A DNA stretch of 64,000 nucleotides from Planotetraspora sp. A-T 1434 (GTDB lineage Bacteria > Actinomycetota > Actinomycetes > Streptosporangiales > Streptosporangiaceae), in the NCBI RefSeq assembly GCF_025420585.1, contig NZ_JAOEGB010000007.1, forward strand, positions 62,001-126,000, read 5' to 3'. The number at the start of each line of letters is the position of its first letter. The stretch's first letter is position 1. The position numbers were made by a program, and so were the translations under genes. Positions 25,653-34,744 of this stretch are shown piece after piece. The notes below the pieces were generated by a model, which did no database searches, had not been told where the DNA came from, and saw only the letters and a list, made by a program, of their open reading frames with translations.

Positions 25653-26866
25653 GATGCCGCCTCTCTGGTCGCCGTCCACACCAGGACGGGCATCGCCGGC
25701 CGCCATGCGGTGAATCCTCCGACCGGCGCGGCCCGGTCGACCGCGATCCGGACCAGGTCGCCGCCGACCTTGCCGTGCCAGGCGGCCACGACCGACTCGG
25801 ACTCCAGGGTCACCGCGTTCACCACGAGCCTCCCGCCGGGGCGCAGGGCCTCCCAGCACGCCTCGACGGTGCCCGGCACCGTGGCGCCGCCGCCGACGAA
25901 GACCGCGCCGGGTGGTTCGAGGCCCGCGAGAGCCTCCGGAGCCGTGCCGTGCACCACCCGCAGTCCGGGCACGCCGAGGGCCGCCGCGTTCCGCGCGATC
26001 CGGGCCGCGCGTTCGGCGCGGCTCTCGACCGCGACCGCCCGGCAGGCGGGATGGGCGCGCATCCACTCGATGGCCACGCTCCCGGCCCCTGCGCCCACGT
26101 CCCACAGCAGCTCACCCGGCTCGGGAGCGAGCCGCGACAGCGTCACCGCGCGGACCTCGCGCTTCGTCAGTTGCCCGTCATGCTCGAACGCCTCGTCCGG
26201 CAGCCCGGGAACGCACGGCAGCGGCGACACGCCCGGCTCGGGCCGGAACTCCACGGCCACGACGTTCAGCGGGCCGATCTCCGCGACCTCCGTGTCCCAC
26301 CGTTCGGCCGTGCTCGTCACCTGGCGCTCGCCCGGGCCGCCGAGCTGTTCGAGCACGGTCATCACGCTGCGGCCGTACCCCCTGGCGACCAGCAGAGCCG
26401 CGACCTGGCCGGGAGTGGCGGCGTCGGCGCTCAGGACGACGACCCGGCCCCGCACGAAGGGGTGCAGCGACTCCACCGGGCGGCCGACCAGGCTCACGAC
26501 CGCCGTTTGCTCGACCGGCCAGCCCATCCTGGCGCAGGCCAGCGAGACCGACGAGGGATGCGGCAGCACCCGGACCCGGTCGGCCCCGAGCAACCGCACG
26601 AGCGTCGTGCCGACCCCGTAGAACATCGGATCGCCGCTGGCCAGCACGCATACGGCCTGGTGGGCTCGCTCGGCGAGCAGCCCTTCGACGGCCGGCAGCA
26701 TCGGCGAGGGCCACGCGACGCGCTCCGCGCCGGTGTCCGGCACGAGCGCGAGCTGCCGCGCGCTGCCCATGAGGACCTCCGCGGCGTCTATCTCCCGCCG
26801 GGCGACCGGAGACAGCCCGGCCCAGCCGTCGGCGCCGATGCCGACGACGGTCACCAGGCCGCTCAT
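25649..26866 (-). CDS. cobL: Precorrin-6Y C5,15-methyltransferase (decarboxylating) CobL
   Basis: 405 residues with two domains. Residues 1-205 are a CbiE-like tetrapyrrole methylase (VTVVGIGADGWAGLSPVARR, VLASGDPMFYGVGTTLVR, LPHPSSVSLACARMGW). Residues 215-405 are a CbiT-like Rossmann methyltransferase (LTKREVRAVTLSRLAPEPGE, WDVGAGAGSVAIEWMR, AVFVGGGATVPGTVE). The fused form is typical of the aerobic route. ATG overlaps the cobB stop (ATGA). Confidence 0.95.
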   Translation of the reverse strand: MSGLVTVVGIGADGWAGLSPVARREIDAAEVLMGSARQLALVPDTGAERVAWPSPMLPAVEGLLAERAHQAVCVLASGDPMFYGVGTTLVRLLGADRVRVLPHPSSVSLACARMGWPVEQTAVVSLVGRPVESLHPFVRGRVVVLSADAATPGQVAALLVARGYGRSVMTVLEQLGGPGERQVTSTAERWDTEVAEIGPLNVVAVEFRPEPGVSPLPCVPGLPDEAFEHDGQLTKREVRAVTLSRLAPEPGELLWDVGAGAGSVAIEWMRAHPACRAVAVESRAERAARIARNAAALGVPGLRVVHGTAPEALAGLEPPGAVFVGGGATVPGTVEACWEALRPGGRLVVNAVTLESESVVAAWHGKVGGDLVRIAVDRAAPVGGFTAWRPAMPVLVWTATREAAS

Positions 26867-28260
26867 GCGCCGGCAGCCGCTCGTGACCGCCCGGCTTCCG
26901 ACACCAGCCTCCGGGCGAGGTGAGGGCTTCCGGCCCAGTGCAGGTGCACGTAGGACGCGGCCAGCCGCGGCCCGCCGTACCCGTCGGCCCCGTCCCGCCA
27001 TCGGTAGAGCGGCGGCACGTCACTCGCCGGGCTGACGCGCGTGCGGTGGAACTCGTGGCCGTCGTAGCGCTCGCCCTCCCGGGTCAGCACCGAGTCGCGT
27101 ACGGCCACGGCCCGCCGATAGCCGAGCGTGAGCGTGCCCGTCATGGTGGCGGTGGCGTCCACGACCCCGCACATGGGACGGCCGTCCAGCTCCCGGCACA
27201 GATAGAGCAGCCCGGCGCACTCGGCCACGATGGGCCCGCCGAACGCGGCGACCTCCCGCCGGAGCGGCTCGTTGGCCGACAGCTCGGCCGCGTACACCTC
27301 GGGGAACCCACCGGGCAGCACGAGGGCCGACGAGCCAGTGGGAAGGGTCTCGTCGCGCAGCGGGTCGAAGACGGCCACGGTGGCCCCGGCCGCCTCGATC
27401 AGCTCGGCCTGCTCCGCGTACCCGAACGTGAACGCCTTGCCCCCGGCCACCGCCACGACCACCTCACCGTCACCGTCACCGTCAGGGCCTTCCTCGGCAG
27501 GAATGCCGGCGAGGGCCTCGCGCGGGTTCCACGAGGGGGCGTTGAGGGGGGACGCGCCGCGGGCGAGCCGTACGAGCGCCTCCAGGTCGCAGGTGGCCGT
27601 CACCAGCTCGCCCAGCGCCGCCACCGCGCTCACCGCTTCCGCCGTCCGCTCGGCGGCAGGCACGAGGCCGAGATGGCGGGAGGGCGTCGCGGCCACTTCG
27701 GCACGGGGGATCGCCCCGAGCACCGCGACCCCCGTCTCGGCGAGCGCGTCGCGGCAGATCTGCTCATGCCGGGGCGAGCCGACCCGGTTGAGGATCACGC
27801 CGCCGATCCGCACGCGGGTGTCGTAGGAGGCGAACCCGTGGACCAGCGCGGCCACCGATCTCCCCTGCCCCGACGCGTCGACGACCAGCACGACCGGCGC
27901 GTCGAGCAGGCGCGCGACATGGGCCGTGGACGCGAGGTCGCCGCCAGAGGCGCCGTCGTACAGCCCCATCACACCCTCGATGACGGCGATCCCGGCCCCG
28001 GCGGCACCATGCGGTCCGGCGGCACCGTGTAGGAGCAGGGGCTCGATCAGCGCCTCGCCGACGAGCCAGGGGTCGAGGTTCCGCCCCGGGCGCCCCGCGG
28101 CCAGCGCGTGGTAGCCGGGATCGATGTAGTCCGGCCCCACCTTGTGCGGCGAGACCGTGAAGCCCTTGGCCGTCAGGGCCGCCATCAGCCCGGTGGCCAC
28201 CGTCGTCTTGCCGGATCCCGAGGAGGGCGCCGCGATGACGAGGCGCGGAAGCTCAGGCAC
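26863..28260 (-). CDS. cobB: Hydrogenobyrinic/cobyrinic acid a,c-diamide synthase (CobB/CbiA)
   Basis: Glutamine-dependent amidation of side chains a and c; 465 residues. N-terminal P-loop LVIAAPSSGSGKTTVATGLM, with HKVGPDYIDPGYH and ALVHGF; C-terminal class I glutamine amidotransferase with VLPGGFPEVYAAELSANEPL and the nucleophile Cys in VAECAGLLYLCREL, then GHEFHRTRV. GTG start at 28260 preceded by a purine-rich GGAGGGGCAGGA. It lies 33 bp after cobO. Confidence 0.95.
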   Translation of the reverse strand: MPELPRLVIAAPSSGSGKTTVATGLMAALTAKGFTVSPHKVGPDYIDPGYHALAAGRPGRNLDPWLVGEALIEPLLLHGAAGPHGAAGAGIAVIEGVMGLYDGASGGDLASTAHVARLLDAPVVLVVDASGQGRSVAALVHGFASYDTRVRIGGVILNRVGSPRHEQICRDALAETGVAVLGAIPRAEVAATPSRHLGLVPAAERTAEAVSAVAALGELVTATCDLEALVRLARGASPLNAPSWNPREALAGIPAEEGPDGDGDGEVVVAVAGGKAFTFGYAEQAELIEAAGATVAVFDPLRDETLPTGSSALVLPGGFPEVYAAELSANEPLRREVAAFGGPIVAECAGLLYLCRELDGRPMCGVVDATATMTGTLTLGYRRAVAVRDSVLTREGERYDGHEFHRTRVSPASDVPPLYRWRDGADGYGGPRLAASYVHLHWAGSPHLARRLVSEAGRSRAAAGA

Positions 28261-28293
28261 TCCTGCCCCTCCCCCGTGAACGGGTCGCGCCGA

Positions 28294-28896
28294 TCACCAT
28301 TCGATGCCCTTCTGACCCTTCTGACCCGCGTCCATGGGGTGCCTCACCTTGGCCATCTCCGTGACCAGGTCGGCGGTCTCCAGCAGGCGCGGATGGGCGT
28401 CCCTGCCGGTGATCACCACATGCTGGATGCCGGGACGGCCCGCGAGAGCGGCCACCACGTCCTCCACATCGATCCACCCCCATTTGATGGGGTAGGTGAA
28501 CTCGTCCAGCACGTACAGCCGGTAGGTCTCGGCCGCGAGGTCGCGCTTGATCTGCTCCCATCCCTCACGGGCGTCGGCGGCGTGGTCCTCCTCGGCGCCC
28601 GCCTTCTTGATCCACGACCAGCCCTCGCCCATCTTGTGCCACGCGACCGTGCCTCCCGCGCCCGACTCGCTGAGCACGGCCAGGGCCCGCTCCTCGCCCA
28701 CCCGCCACTTGGCCGACTTGACGAACTGGAAGACCCCGACCGGCCAGCCCTGGTTCCACGCGCGGAGGGCGAGACCGAACGCCGCGGTCGACTTCCCCTT
28801 GCCCGGGCCGGTGTGGACGAACACCAGCGGCCGGGTGCGCCGCTGCCTGGTCGTGAGGCCGTCGTCCGGCACCGCCGCCGGCTTACCCTGAGGCAT
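28294..28896 (-). CDS. cobO: Corrinoid adenosyltransferase CobO (BtuR/CobA type)
   Basis: Transfers the adenosyl group from ATP to the cob(I) corrinoid; 200 residues. The P-loop HTGPGKGKSTAAFGLALRAW, GVFQFVKSAKW, the switch-like YVLDEFTYPIKWGWID and ITGRDAHPRLLETADLVTEM are family hallmarks. The start lies 1 bp from the stop of the chelatase fusion gene, so it is coupled to it. Confidence 0.95.
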   Translation of the reverse strand: MPQGKPAAVPDDGLTTRQRRTRPLVFVHTGPGKGKSTAAFGLALRAWNQGWPVGVFQFVKSAKWRVGEERALAVLSESGAGGTVAWHKMGEGWSWIKKAGAEEDHAADAREGWEQIKRDLAAETYRLYVLDEFTYPIKWGWIDVEDVVAALAGRPGIQHVVITGRDAHPRLLETADLVTEMAKVRHPMDAGQKGQKGIEW

Positions 28897-28897
28897 G

Positions 28898-30952
28898 TCA
28901 GGCCGCCTTCCTGCGCTCCCGGACGAGCTCGCGCAGCCCGTCCGCGGCCAGTTCCTCCAGCCGTACGGCTTCGCCGCCCAGCCGTCCGGCCAGCCGTCCG
29001 GCGAGGCCGAGCCGTACGGGCCCGCTCTCGCAGTCGACCACGACGGCGGTCACGCCGCGCAGCAGCGCGGCGGCGCGGTCCACGTCGGCCGTCGCGCCCG
29101 ACGTGACGCGCCCGTCGGTCACCACGACGAGCAGCGGCCTGCGTGACGGGTCGCGGAGCCGCTCGACCCGCAGCACCTCGGCGGCCCGGCGCAGGCCCTC
29201 GGCGAGCGGCGTGCGCCCGCCCGTGGGCAGGGAACGCAGCCGGGCCGCGCCCGCCTCCACCGAGGAGGTCGGGGGAAGCACCAGCTCCGCGGCGGAACCG
29301 CGGAACGTCACGAGGCCGACCTTGTCGCGCCGCTGGTAGGCGTCGAGGAGCAGGCTCAGCACGGCCCCCTTGACGGCCCCCATCCGGCGGCGAGCCGCCA
29401 TCGACCCGCTCGCGTCCACGGCGAAGAGCACGAGGTTGCCCTCGCGGCCCTCCCGTACGGCTTCGCGCAGGTCGCCGGGCCGCACCACCAGCCCGGGCCC
29501 GGTCCTGCCGCGTTCGCGCTGGTGAGGGGCCGCCGCGCGGAGGGTCGCCGTGAGATGGGGCGAGGTGAGGCGGCCCACCGGCGCCCGCGAGCCCGAGACC
29601 CGGCCATACGGCGTGCGGGCTCGTGACCGCCGTCCGGGGCTGCCCGTGCCGAGCCCCGGGACGGTCAGCGCACGCACCCGGTACGGCTCGCCCGGCCGAG
29701 CGGTGGACGTGGCCGCCTGGCCGTTCCCCGCGCCGCCGGCTTCGCCATCTTCTGCGCCGCTCGCGGGCGCATCCGCCTGGCCGTTCTCCGCGCTGTCCGA
29801 CTCGCCGAGCCCGCCGGCGGGCTCCTGATCGCCGTCCCGCCGGGAGCCCGAACCCGGGTCGGGATCGGGATCGGCGTCGGGATCGGCGTCGGGATCGGCG
29901 TCGGGGTCGGCGTCGGGGTCGGGGTCGGGTTCCGGCTCGGAGTTGTCGAGAAGCTCGTCCAGCTCTGACTCGTCGAGGCCGGGGGCGTCGAAGGGATCGC
30001 GGCGGCGCCGGTGCGGCAGGGCCAGGCGGGCCGCGGCCCGCACGTCCTCGGCGGTGACCTCCGTACCGCCTCGCCAGGCCGCGTGGGCGACGGCGGCGTG
30101 GGCGGTGATCAGGTCGGCCCGCATGCCGTCCACGCCGAACGCGGCGCAGACGGTGGCGATCTGCCGCAGCGCGGCGTCGGAGAGCGCCACGTCGCGCAGG
30201 CGGCCCCGGGCCTCGGCTATGCGAGCGGCCAGCGCCCGCTCCTCCGCCGTCCATCGGGCGGCGAAACCCTCGGGGTCGTCCTCAAAGGACAGCCGCCGCC
30301 GCACCACCTCGGCGCGCTCGCCGGGGTCGCGTGACGCGGTCACCTCGACGGTCAGCCCGAATCGGTCGAGGAGCTGGGGCCGCAGCTCCCCCTCCTCCGG
30401 GTTCATCGTGCCGACCAGCAGGAAGCGCGCCGGGTGCCGTACGGACACCGCGTCGCGCTCGACGTAGCAGGTGCCCAGCGCGGCGGCGTCGAGAAGCAGG
30501 TCCACCAGGTGGTCGTGCAGCAGGTTGACCTCGTCCACGTACAGCACGCCCCGGTGGGCGGCGGCGAGCAGGCCGGGCTCGAAGGACTTCACGCCTTCGG
30601 TCAGCGCGCGTTCGAGGTCGAGCGAGCCGACCAGGCGGTCCTCGGAGGCTCCCACGGGAAGCTCGGCCAGCCTCGCGGGCCGCACCGACGCGTCGGGCCG
30701 GGGTCCGTGCGGCCCGTCGGGACAGGCGGGCTCCGGCGCGGCGGGGTCGCAGGAGAACCGGCATCCGGGTACGACGGCGACCGGCGGCAGCAGCGCCGCG
30801 AGCGCCCGCACGATGGTCGACTTGGCGGTGCCCTTCTCGCCTCGGATGAGCACCCCGCCGGTGCGCGGCGACACGGCGTTGAGGATCAGTGCCAGCTTGA
30901 GCTGATCGAGCCCCACGATCGCCGTGAACGGATAGTGGCGCGCGTCAGGCAT
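28898..30952 (-). CDS. Chelatase ATPase: fused ChlI/ChlD-like (VWA) subunit, probable cobaltochelatase partner of CobN
   Basis: About 684 residues. Residues 1-310 form an AAA+ chelatase I domain: [20 protein letters not shown], Walker [62 protein letters not shown] linker near 330-370 is acidic with Asp-Pro/Asp-Ala-Asp repeats. The C-terminal third is a VWA domain with a MIDAS motif ([20 protein letters not shown]). Such I/D fusions stand in for CobS/CobT in actinobacteria, with CobN as the large subunit (family knowledge). The ATG at 30952 has GAGG 5 nt upstream; an in-frame ATG at 30970 is possible. Confidence 0.9.
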   Translation of the reverse strand: MPDARHYPFTAIVGLDQLKLALILNAVSPRTGGVLIRGEKGTAKSTIVRALAALLPPVAVVPGCRFSCDPAAPEPACPDGPHGPRPDASVRPARLAELPVGASEDRLVGSLDLERALTEGVKSFEPGLLAAAHRGVLYVDEVNLLHDHLVDLLLDAAALGTCYVERDAVSVRHPARFLLVGTMNPEEGELRPQLLDRFGLTVEVTASRDPGERAEVVRRRLSFEDDPEGFAARWTAEERALAARIAEARGRLRDVALSDAALRQIATVCAAFGVDGMRADLITAHAAVAHAAWRGGTEVTAEDVRAAARLALPHRRRRDPFDAPGLDESELDELLDNSEPEPDPDPDADPDADPDADPDADPDPDPGSGSRRDGDQEPAGGLGESDSAENGQADAPASGAEDGEAGGAGNGQAATSTARPGEPYRVRALTVPGLGTGSPGRRSRARTPYGRVSGSRAPVGRLTSPHLTATLRAAAPHQRERGRTGPGLVVRPGDLREAVREGREGNLVLFAVDASGSMAARRRMGAVKGAVLSLLLDAYQRRDKVGLVTFRGSAAELVLPPTSSVEAGAARLRSLPTGGRTPLAEGLRRAAEVLRVERLRDPSRRPLLVVVTDGRVTSGATADVDRAAALLRGVTAVVVDCESGPVRLGLAGRLAGRLGGEAVRLEELAADGLRELVRERRKAA
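29833..29945 (-). repeat. Asp-Pro / Asp-Ala tandem repeat in the chelatase linker
   Basis: Hexamer-based tandem repetition (GGGTCGG/GGCGTCG units on the plus strand) encodes alternating DPD and DAD units followed by a DPDPGSGS tail. It joins the AAA+ and VWA halves. Acidic Pro-rich linkers are usual in I/D fusion and ChlD proteins; this nearly perfect version is prone to slippage. Confidence 0.8.
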
Positions 30953-30990
30953 CTGGCCTCGTTCTGTCATGAGTCATCGGTCGCTCCCGC

Positions 30991-31731
30991 TCACGCGGGG
31001 AGCGCGGGAGCCGGAGCGTAGCGGGACGTGAGCACGCGCTCGGCCAGCGGGCCGAAGATCAGTCCGACGCCCGCCCACAGGGTGACCTGCGTGCCCAGCG
31101 AGGCGAGCCGGAACCTCCACAGCAGAACGGCCGGGAAGTGGGCCGGCACCCCGTCGATCACCGGGAGCAGCAGGCACGCGACGGTCACGGCGACGAGGAA
31201 CGCGGCCACGGCGAGCAGCGTCGCGTTCCAGCCGCCGTAACGGGGGGCGAGGCGGCGGCGCAGGTAGAGCGCCACAGCGGCGAGGGCCACCGAGCCGGCG
31301 ACGAGCGCGAAGTACACGACGGTCCGCTCCCGGATGGAGTCCGGGTCGCCGACCCCCGGCGGGTTCGCCGGGTACTTCAGGAACGGCACCAGCGCGACGG
31401 TGACGAACGCCCCGAGCGCGATCAGGGCCGCGGTGGCTCTCGCGCTCAGGGCTCCGAGGCGCCCGTAGGCGAATGCGAACACGAGCGCGAAGACACCGCC
31501 GATCGCGACGCCGTAGACGCCGACGGCCGTGGCGAGCCCCACAGTCGACTGCACGGCGCGGCTGAACGGCTCGGGTTCGGCCGCCTCCTCCGCCGCGTGC
31601 CCGACATGGGCGCCTTCCAGGACGATGGCACGCCCGAGCTCCGGCTCGCCGAAGACCCAGGCGAAGACGAGGGCGAGGACAGCGGCGACCAGGCCCGCGA
31701 GCATGCCGCGGACCAGCAGGTTTCTCACCAT
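30991..31731 (-). CDS. cbtA: Cobalt transporter subunit CbtA
   Basis: 246 residues with about six membrane segments. The N-terminus LLVRGMLAGLVAAVLALVFA and the His/Glu-rich GAHVGHAAEEAAEPEPFSRA after the first span match CbtA, a predicted B12-regulated cobalt uptake protein. Located between cbtB and the chelatase fusion, so metal uptake and metal insertion lie in one transcript. Transport is predicted for the family by riboswitch association and neighbourhood. Confidence 0.9.
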   Translation of the reverse strand: MVRNLLVRGMLAGLVAAVLALVFAWVFGEPELGRAIVLEGAHVGHAAEEAAEPEPFSRAVQSTVGLATAVGVYGVAIGGVFALVFAFAYGRLGALSARATAALIALGAFVTVALVPFLKYPANPPGVGDPDSIRERTVVYFALVAGSVALAAVALYLRRRLAPRYGGWNATLLAVAAFLVAVTVACLLLPVIDGVPAHFPAVLLWRFRLASLGTQVTLWAGVGLIFGPLAERVLTSRYAPAPALPA

Positions 31732-31751
31732 TGCGGTGACTCGTCCCCTTG

Positions 31752-31964
31752 TCAGTGACAGGGGAAGCCGAGCAGGTGACGGCCGTCGTGCACGAACTCG
31801 TGCACGCCGTTCCCGGAGATCAGGGCGGTGACGCCCTGCTCCGCGCCGACGAAGTAGAGGAGGACGATGGCCAGGACGCCGGCGAAGACGGCCCAGGGGA
31901 TCAGCTCGCGGACCGGAATGCTGACCGGAACGGGCTGGGAGTGGGGAACGGCGGCTTGAGCCAT
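31752..31964 (-). CDS. cbtB: Cobalt transporter subunit CbtB
   Basis: 70 residues: one membrane span (PWAVFAGVLAIVLLYFVGAE) and a C-terminal His-rich tail (VHEFVHDGRHLLGFPCH), the hallmark of CbtB. ATG with GAGGAGG 8 nt upstream. First gene after the second cobalamin riboswitch; cbtA follows after 20 bp. Confidence 0.92.
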   Translation of the reverse strand: MAQAAVPHSQPVPVSIPVRELIPWAVFAGVLAIVLLYFVGAEQGVTALISGNGVHEFVHDGRHLLGFPCH

Positions 31965-31984
31965 GGGAAGAGCCTCCTCGGGAT

Positions 31985-32095
31985 CACGCGTCCCAATTGG
32001 GGTGGCGGTGACGATGGAGGGTCTGACTCCCGGTCCCGGAGGACCGGTCACAGTGGCGCGGCCGTGCCAGAGTCTCGCTGGCTTCCCCACATCAT
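31985..32095 (-). ncRNA. Cobalamin riboswitch upstream of the cbtB-to-cobIJ operon
   Basis: On the minus strand the core reads GGGGAAGCCAGCGAGACTC, then a GCGCCACTGTGACCGG box (CAGTGGC on the plus strand at 32051-32057), then GGGAGTCAGACC. It lies between the promoter at about 32.12 kb and cbtB. Binding of adenosylcobalamin would repress cobalt uptake, the chelatase and six cob genes together. Confidence 0.9.
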
Positions 32096-32110
32096 CATTA
32101 ATGTCGCTTT

Positions 32111-32140
32111 ACGCTACGACGCGACCCACCGCAGCGTCAA
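32111..32140 (-). promoter_or_regulatory. Promoter of the cbtB-to-cobIJ operon
   Basis: Minus strand TTGACG (32140-32135), an 18-bp spacer and TAGCGT (32116-32111). Transcription would start near 32104, giving a leader that carries the whole riboswitch. It backs onto the divergent phosphatase-like gene. Confidence 0.5.
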
Positions 32141-32158
32141 TTGAGCAAAAGGTTCCGA

Positions 32159-32704
32159 ATGACCGTCCGTCTAGTCCTTGTTTGTCACGGTTACACCGAG
32201 GCGATGCGCCGGGCGGCGTTCCCCCTCGACGAAGAACTGGACGAACGGGGGCTGCGGCAGGCCTCCGACGCCGCTCCCCTGTACGCCGCAGTGAAGAGCG
32301 CCTCCTGCGGGCCGTCGCGGTGCTGCCGGGAGACCGCCGCCGCCCTGGGGCTGCGCGCCGAGGTCGACGAGGGGCTGCGCGACTGCGACTTCGGCCACTG
32401 GGCCGGGAGGTCGCTCGCCGAGGTCCAGGCGGCCGATCCGGAGGGCGTCCGCGCCTGGCTGACCGACCCGTCCGCGGCCCCGCACGGGGGCGAGCCGGTC
32501 CTCGCCCTCGTCGATCGGGTCGGCGCGTGGCTGGCCTCGGCCGCGAGCGGGGTCGCGGTGACGCACCCCGCCGTGATGAGGGCCGCGGTCGTGCACGTGC
32601 TCCGCACGCCGGCCGAGTCGTTCTGGGCAATCGACGCCGAGCCGCTCTCCCGCGTCTCGCTCACCGGCCACGGGGGTCGCTGGCGACTGCGTTTCACTGA
32701 TTGA
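32159..32704 (+). CDS. Histidine-phosphatase-fold protein with altered RHG motif
   Basis: 181 residues of the phosphoglycerate mutase/alpha-ribazole phosphatase superfamily. The usual RHG catalytic start is LVCHGYTEA here, Cys replacing Arg. Other elements remain: [32 protein letters not shown] and the second His in [15 protein letters not shown]. The position in the cobalamin locus suggests a CobC-like role removing phosphate from a ribazole or cobalamin phosphate, but loss of the first Arg makes activity uncertain. ATG 32159 has AAAAGG 6 nt upstream; the TTG at 32141 is less likely. Its last 11 bp overlap cobQ. Confidence 0.8.
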   Translation: MTVRLVLVCHGYTEAMRRAAFPLDEELDERGLRQASDAAPLYAAVKSASCGPSRCCRETAAALGLRAEVDEGLRDCDFGHWAGRSLAEVQAADPEGVRAWLTDPSAAPHGGEPVLALVDRVGAWLASAASGVAVTHPAVMRAAVVHVLRTPAESFWAIDAEPLSRVSLTGHGGRWRLRFTD

Positions 32705-34235
32705 CGCCGCCTGGCGGAAGCGCCGGCAGGCCCGCGGGGGCGCCCTTCTCGATGAGCGCGAGCAGCGCGTCCGTGTCGACGTGCCGCTCGATCAGGTCGC
32801 CGAGCGCGTCGAGCTGCCGCTCCCTGAGCGCGGCGAAGGACACCCCCGCCGACGGCACGAAACCGGTCCTCCCCGCGGCGGACGCGACCTCGGCCAGGAA
32901 GGCCCGGCGGAACTCGTCGTTCTCGAGCGCGCCGTGCCAGGTCGTGCCCCAGACGGCTCCCGCCCGGCAGCCGTCCAGGAACGGCTCGGCGCCGCCGTCC
33001 CTCGACACGATCCCGTGGTGGATCTCGTAGGCCTCGACGCGGCAGCCGAACGCCTCTCCGACCGGCCGGGCGAGGGTCTTGCCCGCCGCGAACTCGACGG
33101 TGGCGGGGAGCAGGCCGAGCCCCTCGACCAGCCCCGCGCCCGACTCCACGTCGTCGCGGATCCACCGCGCGAGCATCTGGTAGCCGCCGCAGATCCCGAG
33201 GACGGGCCCGCGCCGCTCCGCGATGGCCGACGCGAAGCCGGTACGGCGGAGCCATCCGAGGTCACTGACCGTGGCCCGCGATCCCGGCAGGATCACCAGG
33301 TCGGCCTCGGCGATCTCCGCGACGTCCCCGGGTGAGCTGAGGAACCTGACCACGACGCCGGGCTCCGCCATGAGGGCGTCGATGTCGGTGAAGTTCGAGA
33401 TCCTGGGATAACGCACCACGGCCACCCGCAGGCTCCGCCCCGGACCGGGCGGAGCCTGCCGGACGCCCTGGTTGTCCAGGGCGAGCGAGTCCTCCAGGTC
33501 CATCCAGAGCCCGTCGAGCCAGGGCAGCACGCCGTACACGGGGCGTCCGGTGAGATCCCGCAGCGTGTCGAGGCCGGGGGCGAGAAGCTCGGGCGCGCCG
33601 CGGAACTTGTTGATCAGGAATCCGCCGATCAGCGCCTGGTCCTCGGCGTCGAGCAGCGCGAGCGTGCCGTACAGGGACGCGAAGACGCCGCCGCGGTCGA
33701 TGTCCCCGACGACGATCACAGGGATGCCGCCGGCGCGGGCCAGCCCCATGTTAGCGATGTCGCCCCTGCGCAGATTGATCTCCGTGGGGCTGCCGGCCCC
33801 CTCGCAGACGACCACGTCGAAAGCCGACCGAAGCCGCTGGTAGGACTCCAGCGCGACCTGCCTGAGGCGGTCCTTGTACGCGCCGTACTCCATGGCGTCC
33901 ACATCGGCCAGCGGCCTGCCGAGGACCACGACCTGGCTCCGCCGGTCACTGCCCGGCTTCAACAGGATCGGGTTCATGTCGGCGGTGGGCTCCAGACCTG
34001 CGGCCTGCGCCTGCGCGACCTGCGCCCGCCCGATCTCGGCGCCGTCCGCGGTGACGTACGAGTTGAGCGACATGTTCTGCGCCTTGAACGGCGCGACCCG
34101 GACGCCGCGACGGGCGAGCCAGCGGCAGATCCCCGCCGTGACCACGCTCTTGCCCGCGTCCGAGGTCGTGCCGGCGACCAGCAGCGTCCCCTTGACCGTC
34201 CCCTTGACCGTCTCTTCTGACGTCCCATTCAGCAC
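32694..34235 (-). CDS. cobQ: Cobyric acid synthase CobQ (CbiP)
   Basis: Amidates side chains b, d, e and g of adenosylcobyrinic a,c-diamide; 513 residues. P-loop [54 protein letters not shown], the amidotransferase nucleophile in [15 protein letters not shown], and late EIHHG. GTG start at 34235 without a clear Shine-Dalgarno sequence. The 5' end contains a 12-bp tandem duplication (34188-34211) giving TVKGTVKG before the conserved domain. Not preceded by a recognisable riboswitch. Confidence 0.95.
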   Translation of the reverse strand: MLNGTSEETVKGTVKGTLLVAGTTSDAGKSVVTAGICRWLARRGVRVAPFKAQNMSLNSYVTADGAEIGRAQVAQAQAAGLEPTADMNPILLKPGSDRRSQVVVLGRPLADVDAMEYGAYKDRLRQVALESYQRLRSAFDVVVCEGAGSPTEINLRRGDIANMGLARAGGIPVIVVGDIDRGGVFASLYGTLALLDAEDQALIGGFLINKFRGAPELLAPGLDTLRDLTGRPVYGVLPWLDGLWMDLEDSLALDNQGVRQAPPGPGRSLRVAVVRYPRISNFTDIDALMAEPGVVVRFLSSPGDVAEIAEADLVILPGSRATVSDLGWLRRTGFASAIAERRGPVLGICGGYQMLARWIRDDVESGAGLVEGLGLLPATVEFAAGKTLARPVGEAFGCRVEAYEIHHGIVSRDGGAEPFLDGCRAGAVWGTTWHGALENDEFRRAFLAEVASAAGRTGFVPSAGVSFAALRERQLDALGDLIERHVDTDALLALIEKGAPAGLPALPPGGVNQ

Positions 34236-34744
34236 AGGCCAACGATGCCAGCACCTGGCCGGCTCCCCCTGCCCGGTAGGGGATTCCGCTCTGGACCGCT
34301 CCTTTCGTGTTTCTTCAAGAGTTAGTCAAAGAGCTGTATTGACACATAAACGTAACAGTCATAGCGTCCCCTCGGAGGCATACCACAGCCGCCGGAACGC
34401 CGGCCGTCCAGCCAAAAGCGGGGCGACCGGCGGCCACCCGGCGGGCATGTGGGGGACCATCCGCCCGCACTCCGAAGAAGGGAGATCCCCGCGGCCTGCC
34501 CATTCGGTACGGCAGGCGCAGGGCGGCGACCGCTCAGTCACCGGAGCGGTCCAGGCCCGAGCCACGCCGGCGCCCGCGTCCTCAGCGGAACACGCCGGTC
34601 TCCCCCGATGGGTCTCCAACGCGCCTGTCCGCCCTGCCGGCACGTGGCATGGCCGCCCTCCTGGCACCGGACGCGGACAGCGCAGCGAGTCCATTCACCC
34701 CCCGCATTGGACAGTGATGCCGCGCCGCGGCAGAGGAGGGTTTC
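34236..34744. promoter_or_regulatory. 509-bp intergenic region: promoter and long leader of the lectin/beta-helix gene
   Basis: No gene with coding character is visible. On the plus strand TTGACA (34339-34344), a 17-bp spacer and TAGCGT (34362-34367) make a strong promoter. The resulting leader would be about 370 nt and contains a hairpin with 8-bp arms (GACCGCTC 34528-34535 / GAGCGGTC 34544-34551). The AT-rich stretch 34310-34370 also lies upstream of cobQ on the other strand and may hold its promoter. Confidence 0.45.

Noticed and set aside
29833-29945. Short regular repeats resembling a CRISPR-like array
   Set aside because: The units are 6-12 bp, lie in a coding linker and have no spacers.
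34236-34330. Third cobalamin riboswitch before cobQ
   Set aside because: None of the conserved core (GCCACTG, GGGAAxCCGGTG) is present on the minus strand.
34359-34694. Possible small protein in the cobQ-lectin gap
   Set aside because: No Shine-Dalgarno, no homology recognised, Arg/Pro/Gly-rich composition typical of non-coding high-GC DNA.
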